Assembly: GCA_016288315.1 (NCBI GenBank)
Contig: JAEEYU010000028.1
Coordinates: forward strand, 1 to 46,338
Reading direction: 5' to 3'
Source: Clostridiaceae bacterium
GTDB taxonomy: Bacteria > Bacillota > Clostridia > Oscillospirales > Acutalibacteraceae
Length of the DNA stretch: 46,338 nucleotides
A program made the translations under genes and the position numbers. This document shows, piece by piece, positions 15,324 through 25,874 of this stretch (positions are counted from its first letter, which is position 1; each line of letters starts with the position of its first letter). The notes beneath the pieces are model-generated. The model was given only the letters and a program-made list of their open reading frames with translations. It searched no databases and was not told the DNA's origin.

Positions 15324-17855
15324 TTATTCTTCGGAATTATTTTCGCTTTCAGTCTCCGCAGGAGTTTCGGACTCATCGGCGGGAGTGTCTTCCTCCTCCA
15401 TTTTGGGAACGGAAACAGCCATCATAACCTTCTCGTTTTCGCCGAGGTTCATGGCTCTGACGCCCTTGGAGTCTCTGCCGCCCGTCTCTTTGATATCCGC
15501 TATTGCAAGGCGGATGATTTTGCCGCCCGAGGAGAGAACAATGAGGTCATCCTCTTCGTTTACAACCTCGATTGAGCAGACGTGACCGTATTTTTTGATG
15601 TCATAGTTTTTGAGACCCTGACCGCCACGGTGCTGAACGGAGTATTTATCTACCGAGCAGCGTTTGCCGTTGCCTATCTCGCTGATTGTGAGAACTGTTT
15701 TGCCCTCTTTGAGAACGTCCATACCGATAACGGTGTCATCGCCCTTGAGGGTGATTGCCTTGACGCCTCTGGCGGTTCTGCCTATGGGGCGGGCATCGGT
15801 TTCATTGAAGCGGATGCTCTTGCCGTTGCGTGTGGCAATAAGAAGATCCTCATTACCGGTTGTGTATTTGACACAGATGAGTTCGTCGTCATCATCAAGA
15901 TTAATTGCGAAAACACCTGTTTTGCGGATATTTTTGTAAACGGATGCGAGCGTGCGCTTGATAACACCGTTGCGCGTTACCATGCACAGATAGCCCTCGC
16001 CTTCAACATCGGGCACCTGAATCATGGCGGAGACTCTCTCGCCCTGTTCGATGGGCAGGATGTTGACAATATTCATACCCTTGCTGACCCTTGAGCCCTC
16101 GGGAATCTCGTAGCCCTTGATTCTGTATGTTCTGCCCCTTGTGGTAAAGAACATAAGGTAATCGTGGGTGGAGCAGGTGAACATTGTTTTGACAGCATCC
16201 TCGTCGCGGTAGGTCATACCCTTCATGCCCTTGCCGCCGCGGTTCTGCACGCTGTATTCGCTCACGGGAAGGCGTTTTATATAGCCGAGATCCGTCAGGG
16301 TGTAAACACAGTCCTCAACGGGGATAAGGTCCTCCATATCGACCTCGCCGCTGACATCCTGAATCTCTGTGTAGCGCTCATCACCGAATTTGTCTCTGAT
16401 TTCGGTAAGCTCGTCTTTGAGAACGCCTTTAAGCATTTCTTCGTCGCGCAGGAGCTTGTTGTAATACTCGATTTTCTCCTGCAGGTTCTTGTGCTCTTCG
16501 ATGAGTTTTTCGCGGTCGAGACCCTGAAGAGCTTTGAGACGCATATCGAGAATCGCCTGCGCCTGAACATCATCAAGGTCAAAGCGGTTCATCAGGTTTT
16601 CTTTGGCATCATCATAGCTTTCGCGTATGATTTTGATTACTTCATCGATGTTGTCCTGGGCGATAATAAGGCCTTCAAGAAGGTGGGCTCTCTCGAGTGC
16701 TTTTTTGAGGTCGAACTGCGTTCTGCGTCTGATTACCTCTTCCTGGAAGGCAAGGTATTCGTCAATGACTTCGCGCAGTGTGAGAATTTTGGGCTGCTTC
16801 TGGTCGTCGACAAGGGCGCGCATAATGACGCCGAAGGATGACTGCATATCTGTCTGGGCATAGAGTTTGTTGAGAACAACCTGTGCGTTGGCATCACGCT
16901 TGAGTTCAATGACAACTCTCATACCGTTTTTATCGGATTCATCGCGAAGGTCTGAAATGCCGTCAAGACGTTTTTCGCGGACCTGGTCGGCAATCTTTTT
17001 GATGAGTGCGCGTTTTTTTACCATATAGGGCAGCTCTGTTACGATTATTCTCGTTCTGCCCTCTCTGCCGTATTCTTCAAACTCGGTGCGTGCGCGGATA
17101 ATGATTTTGCCTCTGCCCGTTGCGTATGCCTGACGGATGCCCGCCCTGCCCATAATGATTCCTCTTGTGGGGAAGTCGGGGCCCTGAATATGTTCCATAA
17201 GGTCTTCAAGACCTGCGTCGGGGTTGTCGAGAACGCAGATGCAGGCATTGATAACCTCGGTGAGATTATGGGGCGGGATGTTTGTTGTCATACCGACGGC
17301 AATACCCTGTGAGCCGTTTACGAGCAGGTTGGGGAATCTTGACGGAAGAACGCGGGGCTCCTTGCGGGTCTCATCAAAGTTGGGATTCCAGTTGACTGTG
17401 TCTTTGTCAATATCCCTTATCATCTCGTTACTGATTTTGCTTAACCTTGCCTCGGTGTAACGGTAGGCGGCAGGCGGGTCTCCGTCAACGGAGCCGAAGT
17501 TGCCGTGACCTTCAACGAGCATATATCTCATTGAGAAATTCTGTGCAAGACGAACCATCGCATCATAAACGGATGTATCGCCGTGGGGGTGGTATTTACC
17601 AAGAACGTCGCCTACGCAGGTAGCCGATTTTTTGAAGGGTCTGTCGTAATAGAGTTTATCCTCGTGAAGAGTGTAGAGAATTCTTCTGTGAACGGGCTTG
17701 AGACCGTCGCGAACGTCGGGAAGGGCGCGGTCGATAATGACGGACATCGCGTAGTCAAGCAGCGCCGTTTTCATTTCGGGGATAATATCGGATTCGGTTA
17801 TAACCTGATCGGGGAAAAGAATATCCTCAGGCTTGTAATCTCTTCTGTGTGCCAT
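15324..17855 (-). CDS. gyrA: DNA gyrase subunit A
   Basis: 843 residues. It cuts and rejoins DNA in the A2B2 gyrase. The active-site Tyr133 is in YRYTEARL. The quinolone region [10 protein letters not shown] has Thr94 and Asp98 at the positions of E. coli Ser83 and Asp87. The GyrA box QNRGGKG is present before the beta-pinwheel domain, which marks it as GyrA rather than ParC. The C-terminus ends in an acidic tail ([20 protein letters not shown]). It lies 13 nt downstream of gyrB. No clear terminator follows, so some transcription may run on into mgsA. Confidence 0.97.
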   Translation of the reverse strand: MAHRRDYKPEDILFPDQVITESDIIPEMKTALLDYAMSVIIDRALPDVRDGLKPVHRRILYTLHEDKLYYDRPFKKSATCVGDVLGKYHPHGDTSVYDAMVRLAQNFSMRYMLVEGHGNFGSVDGDPPAAYRYTEARLSKISNEMIRDIDKDTVNWNPNFDETRKEPRVLPSRFPNLLVNGSQGIAVGMTTNIPPHNLTEVINACICVLDNPDAGLEDLMEHIQGPDFPTRGIIMGRAGIRQAYATGRGKIIIRARTEFEEYGREGRTRIIVTELPYMVKKRALIKKIADQVREKRLDGISDLRDESDKNGMRVVIELKRDANAQVVLNKLYAQTDMQSSFGVIMRALVDDQKQPKILTLREVIDEYLAFQEEVIRRRTQFDLKKALERAHLLEGLIIAQDNIDEVIKIIRESYDDAKENLMNRFDLDDVQAQAILDMRLKALQGLDREKLIEEHKNLQEKIEYYNKLLRDEEMLKGVLKDELTEIRDKFGDERYTEIQDVSGEVDMEDLIPVEDCVYTLTDLGYIKRLPVSEYSVQNRGGKGMKGMTYRDEDAVKTMFTCSTHDYLMFFTTRGRTYRIKGYEIPEGSRVSKGMNIVNILPIEQGERVSAMIQVPDVEGEGYLCMVTRNGVIKRTLASVYKNIRKTGVFAINLDDDDELICVKYTTGNEDLLIATRNGKSIRFNETDARPIGRTARGVKAITLKGDDTVIGMDVLKEGKTVLTISEIGNGKRCSVDKYSVQHRGGQGLKNYDIKKYGHVCSIEVVNEEDDLIVLSSGGKIIRLAIADIKETGGRDSKGVRAMNLGENEKVMMAVSVPKMEEEDTPADESETPAETESENNSEE

Positions 17856-17868
17856 TTACGCCGCCTCC

Positions 17869-19869
17869 TTAAACATCAAGATTCATAACATATTTGGCGT
17901 TGTCTTCAATCCATTCGCGGCGGGGGTCAACCTCTTCGCCCATAAGCAGATTGAAAACGGCATCCGCAGCAATAGCGTCTGAAAGCGTAACTCTGCGAAG
18001 CGTGCGCTGTTCAGGGTCCATGGTGGTGTCCCACAGCTCGTGCGGGTCCATTTCACCGAGACCTTTGAAGCGGCTTATGCCGACTTCGGCGTTCTTGTTT
18101 TCGCCGCGCATTTCGGCTGAAATTGCGTCGCGCTCATCATCGGAGTAGGCAACTCTTGTTGTTTTGCCCCTTGTGAGTTTATAAAGAGGAGGAACGGCGG
18201 AATAGACATATCCGTTCTCAATGAGAGGACGCATATAGCGGAAGAAGAAAGTGAGAAGCAGTGTGCGGATGTGGGCGCCGTCAACGTCGGCATCCGACAT
18301 AATGATAATCTTGTGGTAGCGGAGTTTTTCCGTGCTGAACTCATCGCCGATACCGCAGCCGAGTGCGACAATAAGCGGCTTGAGCTTGTCATTGTCATAG
18401 ACCTTGTCAAGTCTTGCCTTTTCAACGTTGAGCATTTTGCCCCACATGGCAAGAATCGCCTGGAAGCGGGAGTCTCTGCCCTGGATTGCGGAGCCGGCAG
18501 CCGAGTCGCCCTCGACAATGTAGATTTCACACAGGCTCGGGTCTCTCTCGTTGCAGTCCTGAAGCTTGTCGGGCATCTGACCTGATTCAAGACCGTTGCT
18601 GCGGCGGACGGTTTCACGGGCTTTTCTTGCCGCCTCGCGCGCACGGTTTGCGGTAAGCGCCTTGTCAAGAATTGCTTTGCCTGCGGCTGGATTCTCTTCA
18701 AGATAGTTTTCAAGCGCTTCGCCCACCATTGCATTGACAAGTGTGCGCACTTCGCTGTTGCCGAGCTTCGCCTTGGTCTGACCTTCAAACTGTGCATCTG
18801 TAAGCTTGACCGAGATAACGCAGGTGAGACCTTCGCGGCAGTCCTCGCCGGAAACCTTGTCGTCGCCTTTGAGAATATTCATCTTTTTGCCGTATTTGTT
18901 GAGCGCATTTGTGAGCGCTCTCTTGAATCCGTCCTCGTGCATACCGCCTTCGGGAGTGTGAACGTTGTTTGCAAACGAAACAATCACTTCCGTGTAGGTG
19001 TCGGTATATTGCATGGCGAGTTCCGCCATTGTATCGCCCGATTTGCCTGACATATAAATGACATCTTCATGAACGGGCGTTTTGTTCTTATTAAGGAAGG
19101 TGACAAACTCGCGGATACCGCCCTCGTAGCACAGAACGTCTTTGCGCTCGCTCTCATCAAGATGCTCACTCTCGGGGCGTCTGTCTTCTATTGTGATTTT
19201 AAGCCCTGCGTTGAGGAACGCCTCCTCCTGCATACGCTTATGAAGGGTTTCATAATTGTAAACAGTGGTATCGGTAAACATTTCGGGGTCGGGCTTGAAG
19301 CGGACAAATGTGCCCGTCTCTTCGGTGTCGCCCGTTATTGTGAGTTCCTTGGTAATATAGCCGCGCGAGAACTCCATACGGTGAATTTTGCCGTTTTTGT
19401 AAACCTCAACCTCAAGCCACTCCGAAAGGGCGTTGACAACGGATGCGCCGACGCCGTGAAGACCGCCGGAAACTTTGTATCCGCCGCCGCCGAACTTACC
19501 GCCGGCGTGAAGGACTGTGAAAACGACTTCGAGGGCGCTTTTGCCCGTCTGCTCCTGGATGTCAACGGGAATGCCTCTGCCGTTGTCGCGAACGGAGATG
19601 ATGTTGCCCGGCTCAATAGCCACTTCAATATGTGTGCAGTAGCCGGCGAGCGCCTCGTCTATGGAGTTGTCTACAATCTCATAAACAAGGTGGTGAAGAC
19701 CAGATGCGCTCGTTGAGCCGATATACATACCCGGCCTTTTTCTGACCGCCTCAAGACCTTCGAGAACCTGAATCTGAGACGCGTCATACTCTTCGCTGAC
19801 GGCTGTGCTCATATCGTCGCCGATTTCTTCAATCTTTATTACTTCTTCTTTTTCGATGTTATTATCCAT
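17869..19869 (-). CDS. gyrB: DNA gyrase subunit B
   Basis: 666 residues; the ATPase half of gyrase. The GHKL ATP site is seen in [23 protein letters not shown] and [15 protein letters not shown]. The TOPRIM domain has EGDSAAGSA and the metal-binding [17 protein letters not shown]. The segment [16 protein letters not shown] replaces the usual LRGKILNVEKAR and is, to my knowledge, a form found in Ruminococcaceae-type Clostridia, so it supports the lineage call. A 27-residue acidic extension precedes the conserved start. It is the second gene of the operon (12 nt after the unknown gene, 13 nt before gyrA). Confidence 0.97.
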   Translation of the reverse strand: MDNNIEKEEVIKIEEIGDDMSTAVSEEYDASQIQVLEGLEAVRKRPGMYIGSTSASGLHHLVYEIVDNSIDEALAGYCTHIEVAIEPGNIISVRDNGRGIPVDIQEQTGKSALEVVFTVLHAGGKFGGGGYKVSGGLHGVGASVVNALSEWLEVEVYKNGKIHRMEFSRGYITKELTITGDTEETGTFVRFKPDPEMFTDTTVYNYETLHKRMQEEAFLNAGLKITIEDRRPESEHLDESERKDVLCYEGGIREFVTFLNKNKTPVHEDVIYMSGKSGDTMAELAMQYTDTYTEVIVSFANNVHTPEGGMHEDGFKRALTNALNKYGKKMNILKGDDKVSGEDCREGLTCVISVKLTDAQFEGQTKAKLGNSEVRTLVNAMVGEALENYLEENPAAGKAILDKALTANRAREAARKARETVRRSNGLESGQMPDKLQDCNERDPSLCEIYIVEGDSAAGSAIQGRDSRFQAILAMWGKMLNVEKARLDKVYDNDKLKPLIVALGCGIGDEFSTEKLRYHKIIIMSDADVDGAHIRTLLLTFFFRYMRPLIENGYVYSAVPPLYKLTRGKTTRVAYSDDERDAISAEMRGENKNAEVGISRFKGLGEMDPHELWDTTMDPEQRTLRRVTLSDAIAADAVFNLLMGEEVDPRREWIEDNAKYVMNLDV

Positions 19870-19881
19870 TTTTTACTCTCC

Positions 19882-20745
19882 TTAACCTATGCGGCTGCCG
19901 GGCGTTTTTTTGTTCTTTCTGGGCTTATATGCGGGCGGATTCTCAAGTCTCATCCTTGCGCTTCTGCTCTTTGCGAGCTGCTTGTTGACCTGAATGACAG
20001 GTGTCAGCAGTTCGGGAGCCATATAATCAGTGCAGTTTGCAAGAAGCTCATCGCCGAGGTTGCCGAGAATCGTTACGGTAATCATGCTCTGCGTGTTGTT
20101 TGTGCCGTCAAGATAAAGATCGTTCAGAATGTTGAAAAGCTTTTTCATCTCCGCCGGTCTGTTATTTTTTATTGTTTCGGTTATTACGGCATTTGCATTT
20201 TCGCGGAAGAATCTGTCGGCAAGCAGTTCACCGTAGCCCTCATAATTCTCTTTATAAGCGGGTTTGAGCTGCGGGTAAATACCGACTATTCTGCTGACAA
20301 GTGTAACCTCGTCGTATGACATTCCGCCGTTTTCGACCTTGTCTTTAGACACTGTCTGCGGCGCTCTCTGCCTTTTGATTTTCTTCTCTGCGGCGGGGCT
20401 GAAACGCTCTGTCACAGACTCCGAAATCTCGTTTACAAAATATTTTATCTGTTTGTCGTTTATATCTTCCGGGTCGAGTATTGAGTTTGAAATAACGGCG
20501 TAGTCGCCTTCGGAAATCTCGCCCTCTTTAAGCACTCCCGAAACGGTGAGGCGTTTGTCGAAATGCTCGATTTTGAGCGCCTTGTTTTCACCTTTGAACG
20601 CTATTGTGATTTTGTCGCCCTCGGTCTTTGCGGGCAGTGCGCCCTTCTCGGTGCCTTCGGGTATTACGGGAACAAAGCCGCAGCCCGCAAGCACAAGTGT
20701 AAGGTCTTTGTAAATACGACCGAGAATGTCATAGATATTTTCCAT
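19882..20745 (-). CDS. Conserved-looking protein of unknown function, first gene of the gyrase operon
   Basis: 287 residues, not recognised. It has no signal peptide and no membrane segments. Residues 1-110 are mixed alpha/beta (KITIAFKGENKALKIEHFDKRLTV); a basic linker follows (EKKIKRQRAPQTVSKDK). Residues 140-260 are helical, with FFRENANAVITETIKNNRP and LFNILNDLYLDG. The C-terminus is very basic (KSRSARMRLENPPAYKPRKN), which suggests contact with nucleic acid or the ribosome. It is read from the operon promoter with a good AAGGAG site and lies 12 nt before gyrB, where many Firmicutes have recF or remB instead. A link to DNA topology or replication is only suggested by position. Confidence 0.75.
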   Translation of the reverse strand: MENIYDILGRIYKDLTLVLAGCGFVPVIPEGTEKGALPAKTEGDKITIAFKGENKALKIEHFDKRLTVSGVLKEGEISEGDYAVISNSILDPEDINDKQIKYFVNEISESVTERFSPAAEKKIKRQRAPQTVSKDKVENGGMSYDEVTLVSRIVGIYPQLKPAYKENYEGYGELLADRFFRENANAVITETIKNNRPAEMKKLFNILNDLYLDGTNNTQSMITVTILGNLGDELLANCTDYMAPELLTPVIQVNKQLAKSRSARMRLENPPAYKPRKNKKTPGSRIG

Positions 20746-20781
20746 TTTTTTACTCCTTGCAGAACAAAATTTGACTTCTAT

Positions 20782-20810
20782 ATTATACTACCTATATATA
20801 TATTTGTAAA
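20782..20810 (-). promoter_or_regulatory. Promoter of the gyrase operon
   Basis: Minus strand TTTACA (20805-20810), 17 bp, TATAAT (20782-20787), 37 bp before the first start codon. It lies in a very AT-rich divergent region (20765-20925), a setting in which supercoiling can affect transcription. Confidence 0.65.
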
Positions 20811-20888
20811 GTAAATTATTATATAATATTATATAAATTTAGATATAATTTGATAGATATATAGTGAACTTTGAATAACAAGAAATAT

Positions 20889-20917
20889 TTGACTTAATAT
20901 CATCTGTGTGATATGAT
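20889..20917 (+). promoter_or_regulatory. Promoter of the ddl operon
   Basis: TTGACT (20889-20894), 17 bp, TATGAT (20912-20917), 39 bp before the ddl ATG at 20956. Confidence 0.65.
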
Positions 20918-20955
20918 ATAAAAACTTATTGTTTAAATCCTTTTTGAGGTGGCAT

Positions 20956-22008
20956 ATGAAAAAAGTTCTTGTTCTTTTCGGCGGCGTTTCAAGCGAGCAC
21001 GATGTTTCACTCATCTCCGCAAAATCGGTAATTGAAAACATCCCCTCAGACAAATACGAGGTTACAAAACTCGGAATAACAAAGGACGGCAGCTGGTTCA
21101 TCTATAAGGGTGACACTGCCAACCTGCCCGGTGACAAATGGCTGGAGGACAAACCGAACCTTGTTCGTGCGGTTATTTCGCCCGACAGAAGCCATCACGG
21201 TGTTATCACGGAGCGCGGTTCCGTTATTCCGTTTGATATATGTTTCCCCGTTCTTCACGGCAGAAACGGCGAAGACGGCACCGTTCAGGGCCTTCTTGCG
21301 CTTGCGGGAATCCCATTTGTCGGCTGCGATATGCTGGCATCCGCCGTATGTATGGATAAGGCAATGACAAACGCCATAGCCGATTACGCAGGCATAAAAC
21401 AGGCAAAATGGCTGGCGTTCGACAGCTACGCCTATTCAAAAGACCGCGCAGAATTGCTGAAAAAGGCGCAGGATTATCTCGGCTTCCCGATATTTGTAAA
21501 GCCCGCAAATTCCGGCTCCTCTGTGGGAATCACAAAGGCAGCTGATGCCGCAGGTCTTGAGGAAGCAATAAAAACCGCATTTGAATTTGACAAAAAGGTT
21601 GTGCTTGAAGAAGGCGTTGACGGTCACGAGGTTGAGTGCGCCGTTATGGGCAACGATGAGCCGGTTGCATCAACCGTCGGTGAGATAGTCCCCTGCAACG
21701 AATTTTACGATTATGACGCCAAATACTACGCAAACAAGTCTGAGCTCAACATACCCGCAAACCTGCCGGATGAAACCATTCAGGCAGTGCGCGAGGCGGC
21801 GTGCAGAGCATACAAGGCGTTCGGCTGCACCGGTCTTACAAGAGTTGATTTCTTTGTTCGCAAAAGCGACGGAGCGGTTATGCTCAACGAGCCGAACACA
21901 ATACCCGGGTTCACTTCAATCAGTATGTATCCCAAGCTGTTTGCCGCATCGGGCGTTGCGTATTCCGAGCTGCTTGACCGACTTTTGCAGTTAGCCGAAG
22001 AAAGATGA
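20956..22008 (+). CDS. ddl: D-alanine--D-alanine ligase
   Basis: 350 residues. An ATP-grasp enzyme that makes D-Ala-D-Ala for the peptidoglycan stem peptide. Family marks are VLFGGVSSEHDVSLISA at the start, PVLHGRNGEDGTVQG, GCDMLASAVCMDK, FVKPANSGSSVGI (ATP binding), and the metal/substrate part RVDFFV with LNEPNTIPGFTSISMYPKL. The start at 20956 follows GAGGTGG; the frame continues a little upstream without a ribosome site. It is first of an operon with DUF1934 (1-nt gap) and argS. Confidence 0.96.
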   Translation: MKKVLVLFGGVSSEHDVSLISAKSVIENIPSDKYEVTKLGITKDGSWFIYKGDTANLPGDKWLEDKPNLVRAVISPDRSHHGVITERGSVIPFDICFPVLHGRNGEDGTVQGLLALAGIPFVGCDMLASAVCMDKAMTNAIADYAGIKQAKWLAFDSYAYSKDRAELLKKAQDYLGFPIFVKPANSGSSVGITKAADAAGLEEAIKTAFEFDKKVVLEEGVDGHEVECAVMGNDEPVASTVGEIVPCNEFYDYDAKYYANKSELNIPANLPDETIQAVREAACRAYKAFGCTGLTRVDFFVRKSDGAVMLNEPNTIPGFTSISMYPKLFAASGVAYSELLDRLLQLAEER

Positions 22009-22009
22009 T

Positions 22010-22447
22010 ATGCAAAACTACAACGTTACTATAAAAGACACCCACGAACAGGACGGCGAGAGTTTTACCGCCGAGTTCACCTGCGCCTGCGATTACGCTT
22101 GCAACGGCGGCAAATACTCCGTCACATACACCGAAAAGGGCGGAGAACTGAACGGCAGTGTTGTCACGATACGCACCGTTGACGAAAACACGGTTGAAAT
22201 CACACGCCTGGGCGAATACAACACGCGTCTGACGCTTGAAAAGGGGCGCAGACATATCTGTATATACAACACCCCGTTCGGCGAGCTTTCAATGGGCGTT
22301 TACGCCGAAACTGTTCAATCTGAGATTACAGAAAGCGGAGTCAGTCTGAGGCTCCGCTACACGCTCGATTTCAATTCGGGATTAATCTCAACAAACACTA
22401 TGATAATTACGGTTAAGGAGGCGGCTGACAATGTCACTGCTTGTTAA
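22010..22447 (+). CDS. DUF1934 family beta-barrel protein (YwiB-like)
   Basis: 145 residues. Its beta-rich, calycin-like pattern matches DUF1934: YSVTYTEKGG, VEITRLGEYNTRLTLEKG, TPFGELSMGVYAETV and LRLRYTLDFNSGLISTNTMIITVKE. Proteins of this family sit just before argS in many Firmicutes, as here, where its end overlaps the argS start by 17 nt. The start codon is 1 nt after the ddl stop, so translation is coupled. It has no signal peptide. The biochemical role is not established. Confidence 0.85.
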   Translation: MQNYNVTIKDTHEQDGESFTAEFTCACDYACNGGKYSVTYTEKGGELNGSVVTIRTVDENTVEITRLGEYNTRLTLEKGRRHICIYNTPFGELSMGVYAETVQSEITESGVSLRLRYTLDFNSGLISTNTMIITVKEAADNVTAC

Positions 22448-24194
22448 AAAAACACATACCGATGCACGCACCGCAATAACGGAAGCGGCAGGCGCGGCGG
22501 TAGCAAACGGAATATTTCCCGAGGAGCCCCTGCCCGGCTTCAACACCGAGGTTCCCGCTGACAGAAAAAACGGCGATATTTCATCAAACGCTGCAATGGT
22601 ATGGGCAAGAGCCCTTCATATGCCTCCGCGTAAAATAGCCGAAACAATCGTTGAAAACATACAGCTTGACGGCACATTTTTTGAGAAAGCCGAGGTTGCA
22701 GGACCCGGTTTTATAAACTTCTATTACGGCGCTTCTTTTTACTGCGCCGTTATTGATGATATTCTTGAAAAAGGCAACAACTACGGACGTTCTGATTTCG
22801 GCAAAGGCAAAAAAATCAACGTTGAATTTGTAAGCGCAAATCCGACGGGACCTATGCATATGGGCAATGCCAGGGGCGGAGCTCTGGGCGACTGCCTTGC
22901 CGCAGTGCTCGATTTTGCCGGCTACGAAGTCAGCCGCGAGTTCTACATAAACGATGCGGGCAATCAGATTGACAAATTCGCACTGTCGCTTGATATCCGC
23001 TATCGTCAGATTTTTGAAGGCGAAAATGCTCCCGAACTGCCCGAGGATTCCTATCACGGTGCAGATATCACCGGGAGGGCGAAGGAATTTGCGGACATTT
23101 ACGGCGACACTTACATTTCAAAGCCCGAAGAAGATCGCAGAAAAGCCCTTGTTGACTTTGCTCTGCCGAAGAATATTCAGGCAATGAAAGAGAACCTGAC
23201 AAAATACCGCATTGAATATGACACCTGGTTTCACGAAAGCGTTCTGCACAACAGCGGCGAGATAAACGAGATTATCGACATTCTGAAAAGCAAAAACCTT
23301 GCCTATGAAAAGGACGGCGCACTCTGGTATAAAAATGCAGAGATTCTCAACGAGAGACTTCTCAGGGAAGGCAAATCGCCCGCCGACATTGAAAAACTCG
23401 GTTTAAAGGATGAGGTGCTTATCCGTCAGAACGGCAACCCGACCTACTTTGCGGCCGACATTGCCTACCACCGCAACAAATTTGCAAGAGGGTTTGACAG
23501 AGCCATTGATATATGGGGAGCTGACCATCACGGTCACGTTGCGCGTATGAAGGGTGCTCTTGACGCCATCGGACTTGACGGCGACAAGCTTGACATTGTT
23601 CTCATGCAGCTTGTCAACCTCATCAAAGACGGCGGAGTAGTCAAGATGAGCAAAAGAACCGGCAAGGCAATCACCCTTACAGACCTGCTTGAAGAAATTC
23701 CCATTGACGCCGTCCGTTTTCTCTTCAATATGAGAGAGCCCGGCTCACAGATGGATTTTGACCTCGACCTCGCTGTCGAACAGAGCTCCGAAAATCCCGT
23801 TTACTACTGTCAGTATGCTCACGCAAGAATCTGCAGTATTCTCAAAAAGCTTGAGAGTGAAGGCATCGTTTCAAAACCCTGCAGCCCCGAAGTTCTCTCG
23901 CTTCTCACGGCACCCGAAGAGCGTGAGCTTATACTCCACCTCTCCTCGCTTACAGACGAAATCGTTTCGGCGGCAAAGAATTATGACCCCGCAAAAATCA
24001 CGCGCTATGCCGTCAATCTCTCGGCTCTGTTCCATAAGTTCTACAATGCCTGCAGAGTAAACTGCGGTGAGGAAGACCTGACTCAGGCAAGACTTGCCCT
24101 TTGCATCTGCGTAAAAACGGTGCTCGCAAACGTGCTCACAATGTTCAAAATCACCGTTCCGGAGTATATGGAGAAAGATTCCGACGCAGAATAA
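22431..24194 (+). CDS. argS: Arginyl-tRNA synthetase
   Basis: 587 residues. Class I synthetase for tRNA-Arg. The HIGH-type motif is SANPTGPMHMGNARGG. KMSKRTGKAITLTDLLEEI gives the KMSKS loop, and the N-terminal Add-1 and C-terminal DALR anticodon domains are present (ENPVYYCQYAHARICSI). The start follows AAGGAGG inside the end of the DUF1934 gene. Last gene of the ddl operon, with a hairpin 13 nt downstream. Confidence 0.96.
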   Translation: MSLLVKKTHTDARTAITEAAGAAVANGIFPEEPLPGFNTEVPADRKNGDISSNAAMVWARALHMPPRKIAETIVENIQLDGTFFEKAEVAGPGFINFYYGASFYCAVIDDILEKGNNYGRSDFGKGKKINVEFVSANPTGPMHMGNARGGALGDCLAAVLDFAGYEVSREFYINDAGNQIDKFALSLDIRYRQIFEGENAPELPEDSYHGADITGRAKEFADIYGDTYISKPEEDRRKALVDFALPKNIQAMKENLTKYRIEYDTWFHESVLHNSGEINEIIDILKSKNLAYEKDGALWYKNAEILNERLLREGKSPADIEKLGLKDEVLIRQNGNPTYFAADIAYHRNKFARGFDRAIDIWGADHHGHVARMKGALDAIGLDGDKLDIVLMQLVNLIKDGGVVKMSKRTGKAITLTDLLEEIPIDAVRFLFNMREPGSQMDFDLDLAVEQSSENPVYYCQYAHARICSILKKLESEGIVSKPCSPEVLSLLTAPEERELILHLSSLTDEIVSAAKNYDPAKITRYAVNLSALFHKFYNACRVNCGEEDLTQARLALCICVKTVLANVLTMFKITVPEYMEKDSDAE

Positions 24195-24206
24195 TAAGAA
24201 CAGACA

Positions 24207-24240
24207 AATCCTCCGGTTTTCTTTAAACAGCCGGAGGATT
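24207..24240 (+). terminator. Terminator after argS
   Basis: 10 bp stem AATCCTCCGG / CCGGAGGATT with a 14-nt loop, soon after the argS stop. The following T tract is poor (ATTGCTG), so the efficiency is uncertain. Confidence 0.55.
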
Positions 24241-24314
24241 ATTGCTGACAGCGCCGGCGTTCCGACGGTATAACTGCTTTATACAGGGCGTTCTGCGTTC
24301 TTTTCGCTTTTTGA

Positions 24315-24377
24315 TATAATTTGACCGAAAACATCTTTTTCGCCCGTTTCGGCGCCCTCAAGGGCGTTTTTCGGGCG
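24315..24377 (+). promoter_or_regulatory. Promoter -10 and structured leader of the amidase gene
   Basis: TATAAT at 24315-24320 without a good -35 box. The leader then holds CGCCC (24353-24357), TCAA loop, GGGCG (24362-24366) and TTTTT, a terminator-like hairpin. An outer pairing, CGCCCG (24341-24346) with CGGGCG (24372-24377), would enclose the hairpin together with its T run. This could act as an attenuator; no ligand or family is recognised. Confidence 0.4.
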
Positions 24378-24396
24378 TTTCAGAGGTATGTTAAGT

Positions 24397-25809
24397 ATGA
24401 ACGGTAAGTTTGCAGATTTTGTAAATAAAAAAGATAAAAAACTGCTGCTTGCGGTAATAATTGCCGCCGTTGCAGTTGTCACCGCTGCGGCTGTTGCGGC
24501 AGGCATATTCTTCGGCAGGCGTTCAGAAAAGCCAGCCACTGCTCCTACTGCCGACCTCGCCGTTCAGCTCTCGCTTCTTACCGATGTTTCATCCTCCGAT
24601 GTAATGATTACAAAATACTATGTCTATGGCAACCACCTTCACCTTGAAGGCGAGGTTGACGGCGCAGAATACCCGGACTTTTCAAGAATGGGTCTGATTC
24701 TGCGAAAGGACGACGGCAGTGAAAAGGAGATAACTCTCGACTGCAGCCGTAATGATTTCGGCACTGTGTTTTTCAGATCCTCGGAATATATAAACGGCGG
24801 AATCTGCCTTGACGAGCTTGCAGAAGGCGATTTCTGCGTGCTTTTTAAAATCGTTGACGGCGGCAGAAAGGTTTACACTTCGGCGGCTGCCCTTTATGAT
24901 TTTGAAGCGGTCAACTACTACACAGTAACAAAAAACGGCGAAAACCGCCTTGTAAACCTCGGTTTTACGGCATACAGCACCGGCAGCGGTATTCTGCCCT
25001 GCCTTGCAATTAAAATCGAAAAAGCGGCGCTTCCCGGCGATGTTTATGACATTGTGCTCGATGCGGGTCACGGAAGCGGAGATTCCGGTGCGGTTTATAA
25101 CGGGCACAATGAATCGGACCTGACAATCGACTACGCAAAAGCTCTGAAAAAAGAACTTGAATCGCTCGGTCTCAAGGTGAAAATGACGCGCGAAGGGAAC
25201 GAGAAAAACGGAACGATGACCGGTTCGGCGGCATACAGTAAAGGCGGAAGGGTTGAAAAGGCGTGCCTTTCGGGAGCGAAATACTGTTTTTCAATCCATT
25301 TCAACAGCATAAGCGGCAATAAGAAAACAACGGCGCACGGCTTTCAGATTTACTGCCCGTGCGGCTCCGATATTTCATTTGCGAAATCCGTAGCCGACAA
25401 TGTTGTTAAAACTGCGGGCACGGATTATTCTCCGCAGGAGTTTTCGAGGGTTGCACCCGGAGTTTATATACGCACATTCGGCAAAAACGGGGTTGAAAAC
25501 TCGAAAAAAATTGCAAAATCCTACGGCTATGAACCATACGACGCAATAAAAGAAAACACCACTTTTTATTATATGATACGTGAAACGGGCGGAGTCGCCA
25601 CGGGCGCATATATTGACGGGCGCAGCAGGGAATTCGGCTTTAACGAAAATGAAAGCCGGAATTCCGTAACGGGGCTTGAAAGCTACCTTATTGAAATCGG
25701 ATACATCTGCAACGAAACGGACCTTGCAAATATTCTCACAAACCGCGACGCTTATGTTCAGGCGATAGCCGCCGCTATAGCGAAGGAGCTGGGAATAACC
25801 GCAAAATAA
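24397..25809 (+). CDS. N-acetylmuramoyl-L-alanine amidase (Amidase_3), membrane-anchored
   Basis: 470 residues. A single membrane helix near residues 16-39 (LLLAVIIAAVAVVTAAAV) anchors it with the rest outside. Residues about 50-210 form an uncharacterised beta-rich domain. The Amidase_3 domain follows: zinc ligands in LDAGHGSGDSGA (His near 225), NESDLT (Glu), FSIHFNS (His) and catalytic Glu in LIEIGYICNETD. It cuts the bond between MurNAc and the stem peptide during wall growth or cell separation. The start at 24397 is preferred because AGAGG is about 10 nt upstream; an ATG at 24388 sits too close to it. The hydrolase part is inserted after a long sensor-like region, longer than in simple CwlC types. 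Confidence 0.88.
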   Translation: MNGKFADFVNKKDKKLLLAVIIAAVAVVTAAAVAAGIFFGRRSEKPATAPTADLAVQLSLLTDVSSSDVMITKYYVYGNHLHLEGEVDGAEYPDFSRMGLILRKDDGSEKEITLDCSRNDFGTVFFRSSEYINGGICLDELAEGDFCVLFKIVDGGRKVYTSAAALYDFEAVNYYTVTKNGENRLVNLGFTAYSTGSGILPCLAIKIEKAALPGDVYDIVLDAGHGSGDSGAVYNGHNESDLTIDYAKALKKELESLGLKVKMTREGNEKNGTMTGSAAYSKGGRVEKACLSGAKYCFSIHFNSISGNKKTTAHGFQIYCPCGSDISFAKSVADNVVKTAGTDYSPQEFSRVAPGVYIRTFGKNGVENSKKIAKSYGYEPYDAIKENTTFYYMIRETGGVATGAYIDGRSREFGFNENESRNSVTGLESYLIEIGYICNETDLANILTNRDAYVQAIAAAIAKELGITAK

Positions 25810-25835
25810 AACAGCCCGCCGCCGGGCAGACTGTT
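25810..25835 (+). terminator. Probable terminator of the amidase gene
   Basis: Imperfect hairpin: AACAG (25810-25814) with CTGTT (25831-25835) around CCCG / CGGG, followed by ATTATGTTTTATTTT. Confidence 0.5.
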
Positions 25836-25874
25836 ATTATGTTTTATTTTGGTTTATTATATTTCATAAAATGA

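Noticed and set aside
16164..16841. Plus-strand open frame of 225 codons inside gyrA
   Set aside because: Shadow of gyrA on the opposite strand; no ribosome site or recognisable domain.
17869..19869. GyrB with GDSAAGSA and MWGK as a defective or ParE-like protein
   Set aside because: The partner gene has a proper GyrA box and these changes are, to my knowledge, normal for Ruminococcaceae-type GyrB.
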